Positions 19,739-30,297 of a DNA stretch of 64,000 bases are shown piece by piece. Source of the stretch: Methylobacterium radiodurans (GTDB taxonomy: Bacteria > Pseudomonadota > Alphaproteobacteria > Rhizobiales > Beijerinckiaceae); contig NZ_CP029551.1 in assembly GCF_003173735.1 (NCBI RefSeq), forward strand, positions 995,001 through 1,059,000, written 5' to 3'. Under the pieces are notes generated by a model. That model saw only the letters and a list, made by a program, of their open reading frames with translations. It searched no databases and was not told the DNA's origin. Numbering within the stretch: the stretch's first letter is position 1; every line of letters starts with the position of its first letter. The translations under genes were made by a program, and so were the position numbers.

Positions 19739-20248
19739 TCAAACCTCATCCGAATCTGGTAAGGCGAAAATTTCCGAAGAGCGACCGTCCGCGCGCAGGG
19801 CTGCCATCATATCTTCAGGTTTAATCTTAAGTGTCAGATTATTGGAGAGAGGATGGACGTCGATATGTTCTTCCAGAAGTAGTCTGTCCTGAACGAAGAT
19901 CTTTACGGCGCCCGGTGCGGAGTTCATGGCGGCGAACGGCGAGACGGCGCCGCTCTCCACGCCAAGGTGCTCCCGCAATGCCTCCGTACTGGCGAAGGAC
20001 AGTCCGCCGCGCGCCCCGAGGACGGAACGGAGCGCCTTGAGGTCGATCCGTGCGTCGTGACGGAGCGTAACGAGATAATGGGCCTTCTTGCCATCTCGCA
20101 GGAACAGGTTCTTGGTATGCGTTCCTCCGATGTCGCCGCAGGTGGCCATCATCTCGTCCACGGTCAGAACGGCCGGGTGCTCGAAGAGTTCGTATGCGAT
20201 GCCGCACTCGTTCAACCGGGCGATGAGCTCATTCGGATCCATCGGCAT
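19739..20248 (-). CDS. ProX/YbaK-type aminoacyl-tRNA deacylase
   Basis: A 169-residue YbaK/ProX-fold protein that hydrolyses mischarged tRNA, in the ProXp-ala group most similar to free-standing prolyl-tRNA editing proteins. Seen: ELFEHPAVLTVDEM near the start, the conserved GGTHTKNLFLRD segment, YLVTLRHDARIDLK, and GAVSPFAAMN near residue 100. The start has AGGAG eight bases upstream. It is the last gene of the minus-strand sarcosine/serine operon, 81 bases after sdaA. A role in clearing Ala- or Ser-mischarged tRNA when serine and pyruvate-alanine pools rise is plausible but inferred. Confidence 0.8.
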   Translation of the reverse strand: MPMDPNELIARLNECGIAYELFEHPAVLTVDEMMATCGDIGGTHTKNLFLRDGKKAHYLVTLRHDARIDLKALRSVLGARGGLSFASTEALREHLGVESGAVSPFAAMNSAPGAVKIFVQDRLLLEEHIDVHPLSNNLTLKIKPEDMMAALRADGRSSEIFALPDSDEV

Positions 20249-20329
20249 GGAACATTCTCCTGGCGTTCGTATCGACGGACCTCGAAGACCCGTGTTTCCA
20301 TCGGATTTCGACCCGTCCGTCCCTCGTTC

Positions 20330-21721
20330 TCAGCATTCCGGCAGGTTCACGGCGAGGCCGCCCAAACTGGTTTCCTTGAACTTCGCGCTCATCTCCTCGC
20401 CGGTCTGGCGCATCGCGGCGATGCAGTTGTCCAATGGCATGAAGTGCGTGCCGTCCCCCCGCAGGGCTAGCGAGGCGGCCGCCACCGCCTTGGTGGCACC
20501 GATGCCGTTGCGCTCGATGCAAGGTACCTGCACGAGGCCGGCGACTGGGTCGCAGGTCATGCCGAGATGATGCTCCAGGGCGATTTCGGCGGCGTTCTCG
20601 ACCTGGGCCGGTGTCCCGCCGAGCACGGCGCACAGGCCGGCGGCCGCCATCGCGCTGGCCGAGCCGACTTCTCCCTGGCAGCCCGCCTCCGCCCCGGAGA
20701 TGGAGGCGTTATGCTTGATCAGTCCGCCGATGGCGGCTGCGGTGAGCAGGAACTCGGGGATCCGGGCCGCGTCCGCACCGACGCAGTGGTCGAGGTAGTA
20801 CCGGGCGACTGCCGGCACCACGCCTGCGGCCCCGTTGGTCGGGGCGGTGACGACCCTGCCGCCGGCCGCGTTCTCCTCGTTGACCGCCATGGCATACACG
20901 TTGAGCCAGTCGGACATCACGTGCGGCTGCGCCGTGTTCGAGCCGTGCTCGCGCTCGAGCTGCTCGCGTATGCGCTTCGCACGCCGCTTCACGCGCAGTC
21001 CCCCAGGCAGTTCCCCGTCCCGCGAGAGCCCGCGCTCGACGCAGCCGTTCATGGTCCGCCAGATCCGGGCGATGCCGGCATCGACTTCGGCCTCCAGGCG
21101 GCCGACTGCCTCGTTCGCCCGTTTCATCGCGGCGATCGACAGACCGCTCTCGCGTGCCATCCGCAGCATGGCGGCCGAGCTTTCAAACGGATACGGCCAG
21201 AGGATCGGGTCGACCGCTACGGAGGAGGGCGGCTCGTCGGCCGCGCGCTGCGCCGCCGTGACCACGAAGCCGCCGCCGATCGAGTAGTAGGTCTCGGAGA
21301 GGACGGAGCCGCCGGCGGCGTCGAGTGCGGTGACGATCATCCCGTTGGCGTGCCCTGGAAGTGGCGGTCCGTAATCGAACACGACGTCGGCCGCCGGATC
21401 GAAGGCGATCTCCGGCAGCTCCGCCGGCCGCAGGGTCCGGCGCTTGGCCAGCTCCGCGAGGCCGCGCTCGGCCGCGTCCATCTCAATCTCGGCCGGCCGG
21501 AACCCGAGGAGCCCGAGCACCACCGCCCGGTCGGTTGCGTGCCCCCGGCCCGTGAAGGCGAGCGAGCCGTGCAGGCTCACCCGGATCGCGGCCGCGCGGC
21601 GGCCCGCCTCATGAGCGCGCAGGAGATCGAGGAAGTCGGCCGCCGCTGTCATCGGCCCCATCGTGTGGGACGAGGAGGGGCCGATCCCCGGTTTGAAGAC
21701 ATCGAATACGCTGAGAAACAT
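20330..21721 (-). CDS. sdaA: L-serine ammonia-lyase, Fe-S type
   Basis: A 463-residue single-chain L-serine dehydratase converting L-serine to pyruvate and ammonia. The N-terminal beta domain starts MFLSVFDVFKPGIGPSSSHT; the alpha domain has TAPTNGAAGVVPAV, IKHNASISGAEAGCQGEVGS and MTCDPVAGLVQVPC, which provide the three cysteines that bind the 4Fe-4S cluster. The frame is open 40 codons upstream of the ATG at 21721 but the family starts at MFLS. It follows glyA in the operon by 77 bases, so serine made from glycine and methylene-tetrahydrofolate is drained to pyruvate. Confidence 0.9.
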   Translation of the reverse strand: MFLSVFDVFKPGIGPSSSHTMGPMTAAADFLDLLRAHEAGRRAAAIRVSLHGSLAFTGRGHATDRAVVLGLLGFRPAEIEMDAAERGLAELAKRRTLRPAELPEIAFDPAADVVFDYGPPLPGHANGMIVTALDAAGGSVLSETYYSIGGGFVVTAAQRAADEPPSSVAVDPILWPYPFESSAAMLRMARESGLSIAAMKRANEAVGRLEAEVDAGIARIWRTMNGCVERGLSRDGELPGGLRVKRRAKRIREQLEREHGSNTAQPHVMSDWLNVYAMAVNEENAAGGRVVTAPTNGAAGVVPAVARYYLDHCVGADAARIPEFLLTAAAIGGLIKHNASISGAEAGCQGEVGSASAMAAAGLCAVLGGTPAQVENAAEIALEHHLGMTCDPVAGLVQVPCIERNGIGATKAVAAASLALRGDGTHFMPLDNCIAAMRQTGEEMSAKFKETSLGGLAVNLPEC

Positions 21722-21798
21722 CGCACACCGTTCGCCGCCGCGACGTGATCCGATCCTGGCCGGACACGGCCCTGTTCGTGAAGCCTCGGGCTGTCGGC

Positions 21799-23082
21799 TC
21801 AGAGGCCGGAACTCCGCCGGTAGATCGGGAAGCGACGGCAAAGGCCGCGCACTTCTTGGAGGACGTCGGCCTCGACGGCCGGATCGCCCTCCGATCCGGC
21901 CGAGGCAAGCGCGCGCACGACCTTCAGGACCAAGTCGCCGACCGCCGCGAATTCGGTCTCGCCGAAGCCGCGCGTCGTTCCGGCCGCGGTTCCGAGACGG
22001 ATGCCCGAGGTCACGGCAGGCTTCTCCGGGTCGAAGGGAATCGCGTTCTTGTTGCAGGTCAAGCCGGCCCGCTCAAGGGCACGCTCGGCGTCTCGTCCCG
22101 TTACGCCCAACGGTCTGAGATCGACCAGCACCATGTGACAGTCGGTGCCGCCCGAGACGATATCGAGGCCACCTGCCGTCAGCACGCGGCCGAGCCTTCG
22201 AGCATTGGCGATCACCGCTGCGGCGTAGGCACGAAATTCCGGTCGCAGGGCCTCGCCGAAGGCCACCGCCTTGGCGGCGATGACGTGCATTAGCGGGCCG
22301 CCTTGGTTGCCGGGGAAGACCGCGGAGTTGATCTTCTTGGCCAAAGCCGCGTCGTTCGTCAGGATCATGCCGCCGCGTGGTCCCCGCAGGGTCTTGTGGG
22401 TGGTGGTGGTGACGACGTGAGCGTGAGGCAGCGGATCGGGGTAGAGCTTGGTCGCGATCAGGCCGGCATAATGCGCCATGTCCACCATGAGGTGCGCGCC
22501 GACCTCATCGGCGATCTGGCGGAAGGCACGGAAGTCGATGCTGCGCGGATAGGCCGAGGCGCCGGCCACGATCAGCTTCGGTCGTGTCTCGCGCGCCCGC
22601 CGCCGCAGGACGTCGTAGTCGATCCGGTGGTCGGTCTCGCGCACGCCATAGCTCGCGACGTCGAACCACTTGCCCGACATGGTAACCGGCGAACCGTGGG
22701 TGAGATGGCCGCCATGGGCCAGCGACATGCCGAGGATGCGCTCGCTCGGCTGCAGCAGAGCTAAGAAGACCGCCTGATTGGCCTGCGCGCCCGAATGCGG
22801 CTGGACGTTGACGAAGCTCGCGCCGAACAGGGCCTTTGCCCGCTCGATCGCCAGGGTCTCGACGGTGTCGACATGTTCGCAGCCACCGTAGTAGCGCCGG
22901 CCCGGATAGCCCTCGGCGTACTTGTTGGTCAGCACCGAGCCCTGCGCGCGGAGCACGTCCGCCGAAACGATGTTTTCGGAAGCGATCAGCTCGATGCGTT
23001 CGGTCTGGCGCTCGAATTCCCGGCCGATCGCATTGGCGATCTCGGTATCGGCGAACGGGGTGTCGAAGTCGAAGCTGATCAC
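21799..23082 (-). CDS. glyA: Serine hydroxymethyltransferase
   Basis: A 427-residue PLP enzyme interconverting glycine plus 5,10-methylene-tetrahydrofolate and serine. The PLP lysine is K230 in [12 protein letters not shown], with D201 and H204 in [18 protein letters not shown] and [14 protein letters not shown] are standard. The start codon is GTG at 23082 with a poor ribosome binding site. The gene is embedded between soxG and sdaA; such catabolic copies accompany sarcosine oxidase, using both of its products. A housekeeping copy is expected elsewhere in the genome. Confidence 0.9.
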   Translation of the reverse strand: MISFDFDTPFADTEIANAIGREFERQTERIELIASENIVSADVLRAQGSVLTNKYAEGYPGRRYYGGCEHVDTVETLAIERAKALFGASFVNVQPHSGAQANQAVFLALLQPSERILGMSLAHGGHLTHGSPVTMSGKWFDVASYGVRETDHRIDYDVLRRRARETRPKLIVAGASAYPRSIDFRAFRQIADEVGAHLMVDMAHYAGLIATKLYPDPLPHAHVVTTTTHKTLRGPRGGMILTNDAALAKKINSAVFPGNQGGPLMHVIAAKAVAFGEALRPEFRAYAAAVIANARRLGRVLTAGGLDIVSGGTDCHMVLVDLRPLGVTGRDAERALERAGLTCNKNAIPFDPEKPAVTSGIRLGTAAGTTRGFGETEFAAVGDLVLKVVRALASAGSEGDPAVEADVLQEVRGLCRRFPIYRRSSGL

Positions 23083-23159
23083 GGGAGCGTCCGGCGCGGT
23101 GCGGTTGTTCGGAAGTGACCCAGTCGACCGCTCCGATCGGAGGCGGGGCGGGGCCGCGG

Positions 23160-23714
23160 TCAGATGTCGAGTCCGATCTCTCGCGAGACTGCCGCGAGCA
23201 GGGTCCAGACATGGTCGGCGAAGGATTGCCAGACCTCAATGCGGTAGTGCTCCGCGTCGTGCTTGATCAGCACGGCCTGAGCCTTGTCGAGGATTGTGCG
23301 CGTGGCCGAGCCCGTCGGCATCGCGTCCAGGTCGAGCGCGCAAAGGGAGGACAGGGCGAGCGTCGCCGCAGGTCCCTCCACCGCGATGCCGACTTCCCTG
23401 TGACCGACGTCCACGAGGCTGAACGGGGCGCCAAGCGCCGCCGACAGGCGTTCGCCCGCGGTCCGGGCCACATCCTCGGGCAGCAGGAGGTACCACTCGT
23501 CCGGGCCGAGGCAGACGGCGAAGCTCTCGCTCGCCGCGTCCAGCCCGCCGATCCGCTCAGGCAGCGCGACGCCGAGAACGGTCTCGGCCGCCGCGCGGTC
23601 TCTGGGCCGCAGCCGCAGGACGAGACGGCCGCAGTCCGGCGCCAGCGTCACCGTGAGGCGGCCGGCCGCACCGGGGATCGCATTGCCGCGGAGGGTCTTC
23701 CATTCTTGGATCAT
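23160..23714 (-). CDS. soxG: Sarcosine oxidase gamma subunit
   Basis: A 184-residue subunit of heterotetrameric sarcosine oxidase. The [15 protein letters not shown] region, the [12 protein letters not shown] motif and [15 protein letters not shown] match SoxG, which resembles part of the folate-binding T-protein fold. It lies 8 bases after soxA and 77 bases before glyA. Confidence 0.85.
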   Translation of the reverse strand: MIQEWKTLRGNAIPGAAGRLTVTLAPDCGRLVLRLRPRDRAAAETVLGVALPERIGGLDAASESFAVCLGPDEWYLLLPEDVARTAGERLSAALGAPFSLVDVGHREVGIAVEGPAATLALSSLCALDLDAMPTGSATRTILDKAQAVLIKHDAEHYRIEVWQSFADHVWTLLAAVSREIGLDI

Positions 23715-23722
23715 GTTCGCGC

Positions 23723-26700
23723 CTATGCCGCCAGCCGCTGGCCTTCGGGGTCGAGGAACACCGTGCCGCCGATCGTCGCCGCGTGGACGGTGTCGGGCAT
23801 CGGCACGTAGATCGTTCGCCCCTGGAGGGACTTGCCGCCCTCGACCACCGCCATGGCGATCGACCGACCGAGCGCCTCGCTCCAGTAGGCGGAGGTGACG
23901 TGGCCGATCATCCGTCGCGGGATCGGCCCGTCGCGCTCGGCCACGATCTGCGCGCCCTCCTCAAGCACCACCTTCGGGTCTTCCGTCAGCAGGCCGACGA
24001 GGTGCTTGCGGTCGGGCTTCAGCATGTCGGGCCGGGTAAGCGAGCGCTTGCCGACGAAATCGGGCTTGGCCTTGCCGACTGCCCAGCAGAGACCTGCGTC
24101 GTCCGGCGTCAGGGTACCGTCCGTATCCTGGCCGATCACGATGTAGCCCTTCTCGGCGCGCAGGACGTGCATCGTCTCCGTGCCGTAGGGCACGATGCCG
24201 TAGGCCTGGCCCACCGCGTGAACCGCTTCCCAGACCGCCCGGCCGTAGCGGGCCGGAACGTTGATCTCGAAGCCGAGCTCGCCCGTGAAGCTGACGCGGA
24301 ACAGCCGGGTCGGCACCCCGCAGATCCGGCCCTCCGCCACCGCCATGTGGGGAAAGCGCTCGGGGGCGAGGTCGATGTCTTCGACGAGCGGCGCGATCAC
24401 CTTCCGGGCGTTCGGCCCCTGCACGGCGATCACCGACCACTGCTCGGTCGTCGAGGTCAGCCAGACGTCGAGGTCCGGCCACTCGGTCTGGAGGTAGTCC
24501 TCCATCATGTTGAGCACCCGCGCCGCGCCGCCCGTCGAGGTGGTGACGTGGAAGCGGTCGGGGGCCATGCGCCCGATCACGCCGTCGTCGCGGATGAAAC
24601 CGTCCTCGCCGAGCAGAAGGCCGTAGCGGCAACGCCCCGGCTCCAGCTTCGTCCAGGCGTTGGTGTACATCCGGTTCATGAAGGTCGCGGCGTCCGGGCC
24701 GACGACCTCGATCTTGCCGAGCGTCGAGGCGTCGAACATGCCGACGCTGGCCCGCGTCCCGCGGCACTCGCGAGCGACCGCCGCCTGCATGTCCTCCCCG
24801 GCCTGCGGGAAGTAGCGGGCACGCCGCCACAGCGACACCGGTTCCCAGACGGCGCCGTTGGCCTCGGCCCAGGCGTCGATCGGCGTGCGCCGGGTGACCT
24901 CGAACAGGCTGCCGCGGTTGTAGCCCGCGAAGGCACCGAAGGTGGTCGGGGTGTAGGGCGGCCGGAAGGTGGTCAGGCCGACGCTCGGCGCGGAGCGCTG
25001 GAGCGCGTTCGCGGCGATCTGCAGGCCGTTGATGTTCGAGGTCTTGCCCTGGTCGGTGGCCATGCCGTTGGTGGTATAGCGCTTGATGTGCTCCACTGAC
25101 CGGAATCCCTCGCGGACGGCGAGGCGGATGTCCTTGGCCAGCACGTCGTTCTGGAAGTCGACGAAGGCCTTGGCGAAGCCGGCGTCGCGGTCGGTCGGCA
25201 GGTCGCGACAGGCGGTGCCGGACATCGCCGCCTCGCCCCTGACCGCGTGGCGCCCGGCCACGGCCGGGAAGCCCGCGTCGCCCGCTGCCGCCGCACCGGC
25301 CGCGGCCCCGTCGGCGAGCGCCGCGTCGAGGCCAAAGCGGCCGGTTCCGGCGCCCGCGCAGCGGCAGGCCTCGGTCGCTTGGCCGGGGAGGAAAATCTGG
25401 TTCTCCTCGTCCCAGCTCAGCTTGCCACCGGTATGCGAGAACAGGTGCAGGCTCGGCGTCCAACCGCCCGACATCAGCAGCGCATCGCAGGCGACCCAGC
25501 GCCCGGTCCCGACCTTGCCCGACGCCTCGACCGGGTTAACCCGCACGGCCGAGACCCGCAGCCGCCCCTTCGTGTCCGTGACGGTACCGCCGCACAGGGT
25601 CTCGATTCGCAGAGACCCCGCCTCGGCGAGGAGGTCCGGGGACACGCTGCGACGCAGGTCGACGATCAGCGGCACGGTGCTGCCGGCGCGGACGAGGTCG
25701 AAGGCGGCCGCCCAGGCGGAGTCGTGCGAAGTCACGACCACGGCACGCTCGCCGACGCGCACGCCGTAGCGATTCAGGAAGCTGCGCGCGGCGCCGGCCA
25801 GCATCACGCCCGGCCGGTCGTTGCCCGCGAAGACCAGCGGCTTCTCGATCGCGCCCTGCGCCAGCACCACCTGGCTCGCCCGGACCTTCCACAGCCGCTC
25901 CCGCGGAGCCCCCTCCGGCACCTCGGCGAGGTGGTCGGTCAGGCGCTGGCACAGGCCGATGAAGTTCTGGTGGTAGTAGCCGATGGCGGTGGTGCGGGTG
26001 AGCAGGGTGACGTTCGGCATCGCCTGCAGGGTCTGCAGCGTCTCCGCGAGCCAGGTCCAGGCGGGGCGGCCATCGATCTCCACGGCCGGGTCCGACAGGA
26101 GCCAGCCCCCGGCCTCCGCCTGCTCGTCCACGAGGATCACCTTGGCGCCGCCGCGCGCGCCCGCGAGCGCCGCGGCGAGGCCGGCCGCGCCGGCACCGAC
26201 GACGAGGAGGTCGCAGTGGGCGTAGCGAGCGGCGTAGGTGTCGGGATCGCGCTCCGTCGGCGGCTTGCCGAGGCCGGCCGCGCCGCGGATGACCGGCTCG
26301 TAGACCTTGTTCCAGAAGGACTTCGGCCACATGAATGTCTTGTAGTAGAAGCCGGCCGATAACAGCATGTAGAGCCGGTCGTTGACCGCGCCGACATCGG
26401 TCCGGAGCGACGGCCAGCGGTTCTGGCTCGTGGAGCGGAAGCCCTCGAAGATCTCCGCGGTGGTAGCCCGGGTGTTGGGCTCGTAGCGCCCGTTGCCCCG
26501 ATCCGTGCCGACGAGGGCGTTCGGCTCCTCGCAGCCGGCCGATAGGATGCCGCGCGGGCGGTGGTACTTGAAGGAGCGGCCGACGAGATGGACGCCGTTG
26601 GCGAGCAGTGCCGCGGCCAAGGTGTCGCCGGCCCGTCCGATCAGGCCGCGGCCGTCGAAGCTGAAGCGCACCGGCGCGCCGACGGCGTTGCGGCCGCGGC

Positions 26701-26794
26701 CAGGCACGCGCAGGCTCTTCGAGGAAGGGTGGAAATCCGGAGCGGCGGAAGCGCGCGCGGTGTCGGCGGTGTCGATCACGCGGGAGCTGGTCAT
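23723..26794 (-). CDS. soxA: Sarcosine oxidase alpha subunit
   Basis: A 1023-residue alpha subunit. The N-terminus has a ferredoxin-like region (GRAGDTLAAALLANGVHLVG, SFKYHRPRGILSAG), then a NAD-binding Rossmann motif CDLLVVGAGAAGLAAALAGA near residue 195, and a C-terminal aminomethyltransferase-like half (GMFDASTLGKIEVVGPDA, RMAPDRFHVTTSTGGAARV) that takes the one-carbon unit onto tetrahydrofolate. The complex oxidises sarcosine to glycine, H2O2 and methylene-tetrahydrofolate. Its start overlaps the soxD stop (ATGA), and the length is normal (about 1000). Confidence 0.95.
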   Translation of the reverse strand: MTSSRVIDTADTARASAAPDFHPSSKSLRVPGRGRNAVGAPVRFSFDGRGLIGRAGDTLAAALLANGVHLVGRSFKYHRPRGILSAGCEEPNALVGTDRGNGRYEPNTRATTAEIFEGFRSTSQNRWPSLRTDVGAVNDRLYMLLSAGFYYKTFMWPKSFWNKVYEPVIRGAAGLGKPPTERDPDTYAARYAHCDLLVVGAGAAGLAAALAGARGGAKVILVDEQAEAGGWLLSDPAVEIDGRPAWTWLAETLQTLQAMPNVTLLTRTTAIGYYHQNFIGLCQRLTDHLAEVPEGAPRERLWKVRASQVVLAQGAIEKPLVFAGNDRPGVMLAGAARSFLNRYGVRVGERAVVVTSHDSAWAAAFDLVRAGSTVPLIVDLRRSVSPDLLAEAGSLRIETLCGGTVTDTKGRLRVSAVRVNPVEASGKVGTGRWVACDALLMSGGWTPSLHLFSHTGGKLSWDEENQIFLPGQATEACRCAGAGTGRFGLDAALADGAAAGAAAAGDAGFPAVAGRHAVRGEAAMSGTACRDLPTDRDAGFAKAFVDFQNDVLAKDIRLAVREGFRSVEHIKRYTTNGMATDQGKTSNINGLQIAANALQRSAPSVGLTTFRPPYTPTTFGAFAGYNRGSLFEVTRRTPIDAWAEANGAVWEPVSLWRRARYFPQAGEDMQAAVARECRGTRASVGMFDASTLGKIEVVGPDAATFMNRMYTNAWTKLEPGRCRYGLLLGEDGFIRDDGVIGRMAPDRFHVTTSTGGAARVLNMMEDYLQTEWPDLDVWLTSTTEQWSVIAVQGPNARKVIAPLVEDIDLAPERFPHMAVAEGRICGVPTRLFRVSFTGELGFEINVPARYGRAVWEAVHAVGQAYGIVPYGTETMHVLRAEKGYIVIGQDTDGTLTPDDAGLCWAVGKAKPDFVGKRSLTRPDMLKPDRKHLVGLLTEDPKVVLEEGAQIVAERDGPIPRRMIGHVTSAYWSEALGRSIAMAVVEGGKSLQGRTIYVPMPDTVHAATIGGTVFLDPEGQRLAA

Positions 26795-27093
26795 CGCTGG
26801 GCACCTTCGGGCTCAAGGGCGGAGGGGCGCGCTTCCCCGGCCTTGTAGGTCGTGGCGAACTTGTCCGTGACGGTGTCGCGGGCGGCGTTGAAGAAGCGCC
26901 CGCAGCCGTTGATGTGGCGCCAGCGCTCGTGGTGCAGCCCGCGGGTGTTGCTGCGGATGTAGAGGTGGTCGCGCCACGCCTCGTCGCCGAGGGCTGTGGG
27001 GTCGGCGGGCCGCGCTATGTGGGCCTCGCCCGCGTAGGCGAACTCGACCTCGGGGCGCGCGGCGGCGCAATAAGGGCAGGTGATGAGGAGCAT
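26791..27093 (-). CDS. soxD: Sarcosine oxidase delta subunit
   Basis: A 100-residue SoxD. CPYC at the N-terminus and the later HINGCGRFFNAARDTVT provide zinc-binding residues, and RDHLYIRSNTRGLHHERW is the family signature. It overlaps soxA by 4 bases and follows soxB by 45 bases. Confidence 0.95.
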   Translation of the reverse strand: MLLITCPYCAAARPEVEFAYAGEAHIARPADPTALGDEAWRDHLYIRSNTRGLHHERWRHINGCGRFFNAARDTVTDKFATTYKAGEARPSALEPEGAQR

Positions 27094-27138
27094 GGGGCGG
27101 GCCTCCGAGGATGCGGCTCTCGATGCGGCTCTTGGTGG

Positions 27139-28392
27139 CTAATGCGCGACCGCCGCGGCCGCGGCCTCGTCAATGAGGCGGCCGGTCGTGAAGCGCTCGA
27201 TCGTGAAGGGGGCGTTGATCGGGTGCGGCTCGTCGCGCGCGACCGTGTGGGCGAAGACGTTGGCCGCGCCCGGTGTCGCCTTGAAGCCGCCGGTGCCCCA
27301 GCCACAATTCACGTAGAGGCCCGGCACGGGAGTCTTGGCCACGATCGGCGAGCGGTCGGGCGTCACGTCGACGATACCGCCCCATTTGCGCAGCATCCGC
27401 ATGCGCGCGAAGATCGGGAAAACCTCGCAGATCGCGGCCAGGGTGTGCTCGATCAGCGGCAGCCCGCCGCGCTGGCTGTAGGAGACGTACTGGTCCGTGC
27501 CCGAGCCGATGACGAGTTCGCCCTTGTCGGACTGGCTCATGTAGGCGTGGACCGTGTTGGACATCACCACGCAGGGGAAGGCCGGCTTGACCGGCTCGGA
27601 GACCAGTGCCTGGAGCGGGTAGCTCTCCAGCGGCAGGCGCACCTCGGCGGTGCCCATCACCACCGAGGTGCTGCCGGCGGCCGAGACCGCGACCTTCTTC
27701 GCCTTGATGAAGCCGCGCGCCGTCTCGACCCCGCTGACGCGGCCGGAGGCGTCGCGCCGGATGCCGATCACCGGGCAATTCTGGATGATGTCGACGCCAC
27801 GCGCCGCCGCGCCGCGGGCGTAGCCCCAAGCCACCGCGTCGTGCCGGGCGACGCCACCGCGCCGCTGCAGCGCGGCGCCGACCACGGGGTAGCGCGCGTC
27901 GGGAGCGATGTTCAGGGCGGGACAGAATTCCTTGGCCTGCTCGGCGCTCAGCCACTCGTTGTCGATGCCGTTGAGGCGGTTCGAGTGAATGTGGCGGCGG
28001 AAGCTCTGCTCGTCATGGACCGTGTGCGCGAGCATCATCACGCCGCGCTGCGAGAACATGACGTTGTAGTTGAGTTCCTGACTGAGTCCCTCCCAGAGCT
28101 TCATCGCGTGCTCGTAGAAGCGCGCGCTCTCGTCGTAGAGGTAGTTCGATCGGATGATGGTGGTGTTGCGGCCGGTGTTGCCGCCACCGAGCCAGCCCTT
28201 GTCGATCACCGCGACATCGGTGATCCCGTGCTCGTTGGCGAGATAGTAGGCGGTGCCGAGACCGTGGCCGCCCGCGCCCACCACGACGACGTCGTACTCG
28301 GCCTTCGGTTCCGCGTCCGGCCATTGCGGCTCCCAGCCCTTGTTACCGGACATGGCCTTGCCAAGAAGGGAGAGGAAAGAGAAATGACTCAT
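27139..28392 (-). CDS. soxB: Sarcosine oxidase beta subunit
   Basis: A 417-residue flavoprotein, first gene of the minus-strand operon soxB-soxD-soxA-soxG-glyA-sdaA-proX. A Rossmann FAD motif [20 protein letters not shown] lies near residue 33, and [20 protein letters not shown] near the C-terminus is typical of SoxB. The start has GGAGGA seven bases upstream. It carries the active site where sarcosine is oxidised, with covalent FMN and FAD in the complex. The gene diverges from a GATase1-AraC regulator across 109 bases. Confidence 0.95.
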   Translation of the reverse strand: MSHFSFLSLLGKAMSGNKGWEPQWPDAEPKAEYDVVVVGAGGHGLGTAYYLANEHGITDVAVIDKGWLGGGNTGRNTTIIRSNYLYDESARFYEHAMKLWEGLSQELNYNVMFSQRGVMMLAHTVHDEQSFRRHIHSNRLNGIDNEWLSAEQAKEFCPALNIAPDARYPVVGAALQRRGGVARHDAVAWGYARGAAARGVDIIQNCPVIGIRRDASGRVSGVETARGFIKAKKVAVSAAGSTSVVMGTAEVRLPLESYPLQALVSEPVKPAFPCVVMSNTVHAYMSQSDKGELVIGSGTDQYVSYSQRGGLPLIEHTLAAICEVFPIFARMRMLRKWGGIVDVTPDRSPIVAKTPVPGLYVNCGWGTGGFKATPGAANVFAHTVARDEPHPINAPFTIERFTTGRLIDEAAAAAVAH

Positions 28393-28501
28393 GGCGTCGT
28401 CCTCCGCCGGTTGCCCTATCGGTACTCCCGGGGCGATCGACGAGACAGAACGAACGCGCCAATCTAGGCTGACGTTTGCGACACTCTAGAAGAAGGCCGC
28501 C

Positions 28502-29509
28502 GTGCTCGTTGCCCGACGCTCAGTATCCGGCACAGCGTCTCGCGCCCGCCTGCGGGTCGGCTTCATACTTGCGCGGCGCTTCACCCTATGCGCCTTCGCG
28601 AATTTCGTGGACGTGCTTCGGCTCGCGGCCGACGAGGGCGACCGGAGCCGTCCCATCCTCTGCGAATGGTCGATCCTCTCCGATCGGATGGAGCCTGTGG
28701 CATCGAGCTGCGGCGTCGTCGTCCAGCCGGACGCGCGCTTCGGCGACCCGGCGCGTTTCGACTACGTCGTGGTGGTCGGTGGTCTGATCGATGAGATTCC
28801 GAACCTCAGTCCCCAGCTCATGGACTTTCTGAAGAGAGCCGCCGCAGCTCGAATCCCTCTTGTCGGAGTCTGCACCGGCGCGTTCATCCTGCATCGTGCC
28901 GGGTTGATGAACGGATACAGGTGCTGCGTGAGTTGGTTTCACCACGCCGATTTTCTGGAGCAGTTCGACGGTCTGACGCCCGTCTCCGATCAAGTCTTCA
29001 TCATCGACCGCGACCGTCTCACTTGTTCCGGCGGCGCGAGCTCGGCGCATCTCGCGGCGCAACTCGTCGAGAAGCATGTGGGAACTGCCCCCGCCCGCAA
29101 AAGCCTTCAGATCATGATCATGGATGGCGACGTGCGAGCGGAGAAGCCGCAGCCGGGCAGTCCTCTCGACCTCGTTTCGACCGACGATGCGGTGCGACGC
29201 TCCCTGCTCCACATGCGCCAGTCCATCGAAGTGCCTCTGACCATCGCGGAGATCGCGCGGCGGGTCGGTCTGGCCAAGCGCAGTCTCGAGCGGAGGTTCG
29301 AACGATCCCTGGGACGTTCCCCGAGCGAATGCTACATGTCCATGAGATTGGCCGAAGCCGACCTCCTCCTACGCAGTACGGATCAGACGATTACGGTTAT
29401 CGCCGCGGCGACGGGTTTCTGCGACGTCTCCCATTTCACGCGGACGTATCGGAGGTACCGGGGAACCCTGCCAGACCGAACGCGTCTTCGACCCATTGGA
29501 GAGGATTGA
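28502..29509 (+). CDS. GATase1-AraC regulator, SouR/GbdR type
   Basis: A 335-residue regulator with an N-terminal DJ-1/PfpI-like domain (VGFILARRFTLCAFANFVDV at residues 19-38, nucleophile-elbow motif VGVCTGAFILHRAGL) and a C-terminal AraC HTH pair (TIAEIARRVGLAKRSLERRF and ITVIAAATGFCDVSHFTRTY). In Pseudomonas, proteins of this architecture (GbdR, SouR, CdhR) activate genes for glycine betaine, sarcosine or carnitine breakdown. Divergent position 109 bases from soxB strongly suggests a sarcosine-responsive activator. The start is GTG, with an AAGAAGG-type ribosome binding site upstream. Confidence 0.85.
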   Translation: MLVARRSVSGTASRARLRVGFILARRFTLCAFANFVDVLRLAADEGDRSRPILCEWSILSDRMEPVASSCGVVVQPDARFGDPARFDYVVVVGGLIDEIPNLSPQLMDFLKRAAAARIPLVGVCTGAFILHRAGLMNGYRCCVSWFHHADFLEQFDGLTPVSDQVFIIDRDRLTCSGGASSAHLAAQLVEKHVGTAPARKSLQIMIMDGDVRAEKPQPGSPLDLVSTDDAVRRSLLHMRQSIEVPLTIAEIARRVGLAKRSLERRFERSLGRSPSECYMSMRLAEADLLLRSTDQTITVIAAATGFCDVSHFTRTYRRYRGTLPDRTRLRPIGED

Positions 29510-30297
29510 CGTCGTCCTCCGTAAACGATGAAGATGCTCAAACCGACAACCTGAAGTAGTTGCGTCGACACTTCGGTGCGAGGCCTACGCCGTTTGCCCT
29601 CCACGTTCCGCAACGGAGGGGTCCCTCGCCCTCAATGGTGCCCGAGAAGAAGTCCGGATGCATTCTTATCCGCGCTCTCGGCGCGCTCACGCCCGAGACA
29701 CCGGAACAACGCTTGGCTCTCGCGGTTCGCGCTGCCGATAGACCCGGCAGGTCTGCCCGCGATGGGCCATCACGGGCCGCCGGTGATGATCCGCGTCCAC
29801 GTTGCCGACGGCTCGCCGCTGGCCCTGGACGCCCGCGAGCGCCGGCTTGACCTCCCGATCCAGGCGATGCCGAAGGCCGTGGCCTTCCTGTCGGTCCAAG
29901 ACATGAGCTTCGGCAAGCACGCCGTCGTCGATCCCACGGGCATAGTGCGTGATGCGCCGCTCACCGAGGTAGGATGAGCGCGCAACTTGTAGCCACGGCG
30001 TCCCGATGGACGTCACGCTTGTGAGCGTGAGCATGAAGGGCGTGCGACCGCGACCCGGTATCCAGGTCGCGAATGACACAGGGCTCCGTGGCCAAAGGCT
30101 ACGGGCCGACTGCGTCCGTCAAGCCCCGGATTTGGCCTGCCGGCTATCGACGACGGCTGTCAGGCAGCAGCCTCTTGATCGGCCCAGTTCGGATTTCCGA
30201 TCGTGTCACCGGATGTTTGCCCGTTCCGTAGAACGCGGTCTCCGTTCGGAGAAGGAGTCTGGCGGGATGCTCCCGAAAAGCCGATAGTAGCAAAGGC
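29510..30297. other. No recognisable gene
   Basis: A 788-base stretch between the AraC-type and GntR-type regulator genes. Open frames of 96-133 codons cross 29560-30079 on both strands, but they look like GC-rich chance frames. A plus-strand segment near 29770-29977 has somewhat gene-like codon use and may be a decayed coding fragment that I cannot identify. Confidence 0.5.

Noticed and set aside
26914..28467. 517-codon plus-strand open frame
   Set aside because: Antisense to soxB and soxD, which are unambiguous; Val/Asp/His-rich composition of a shadow frame.
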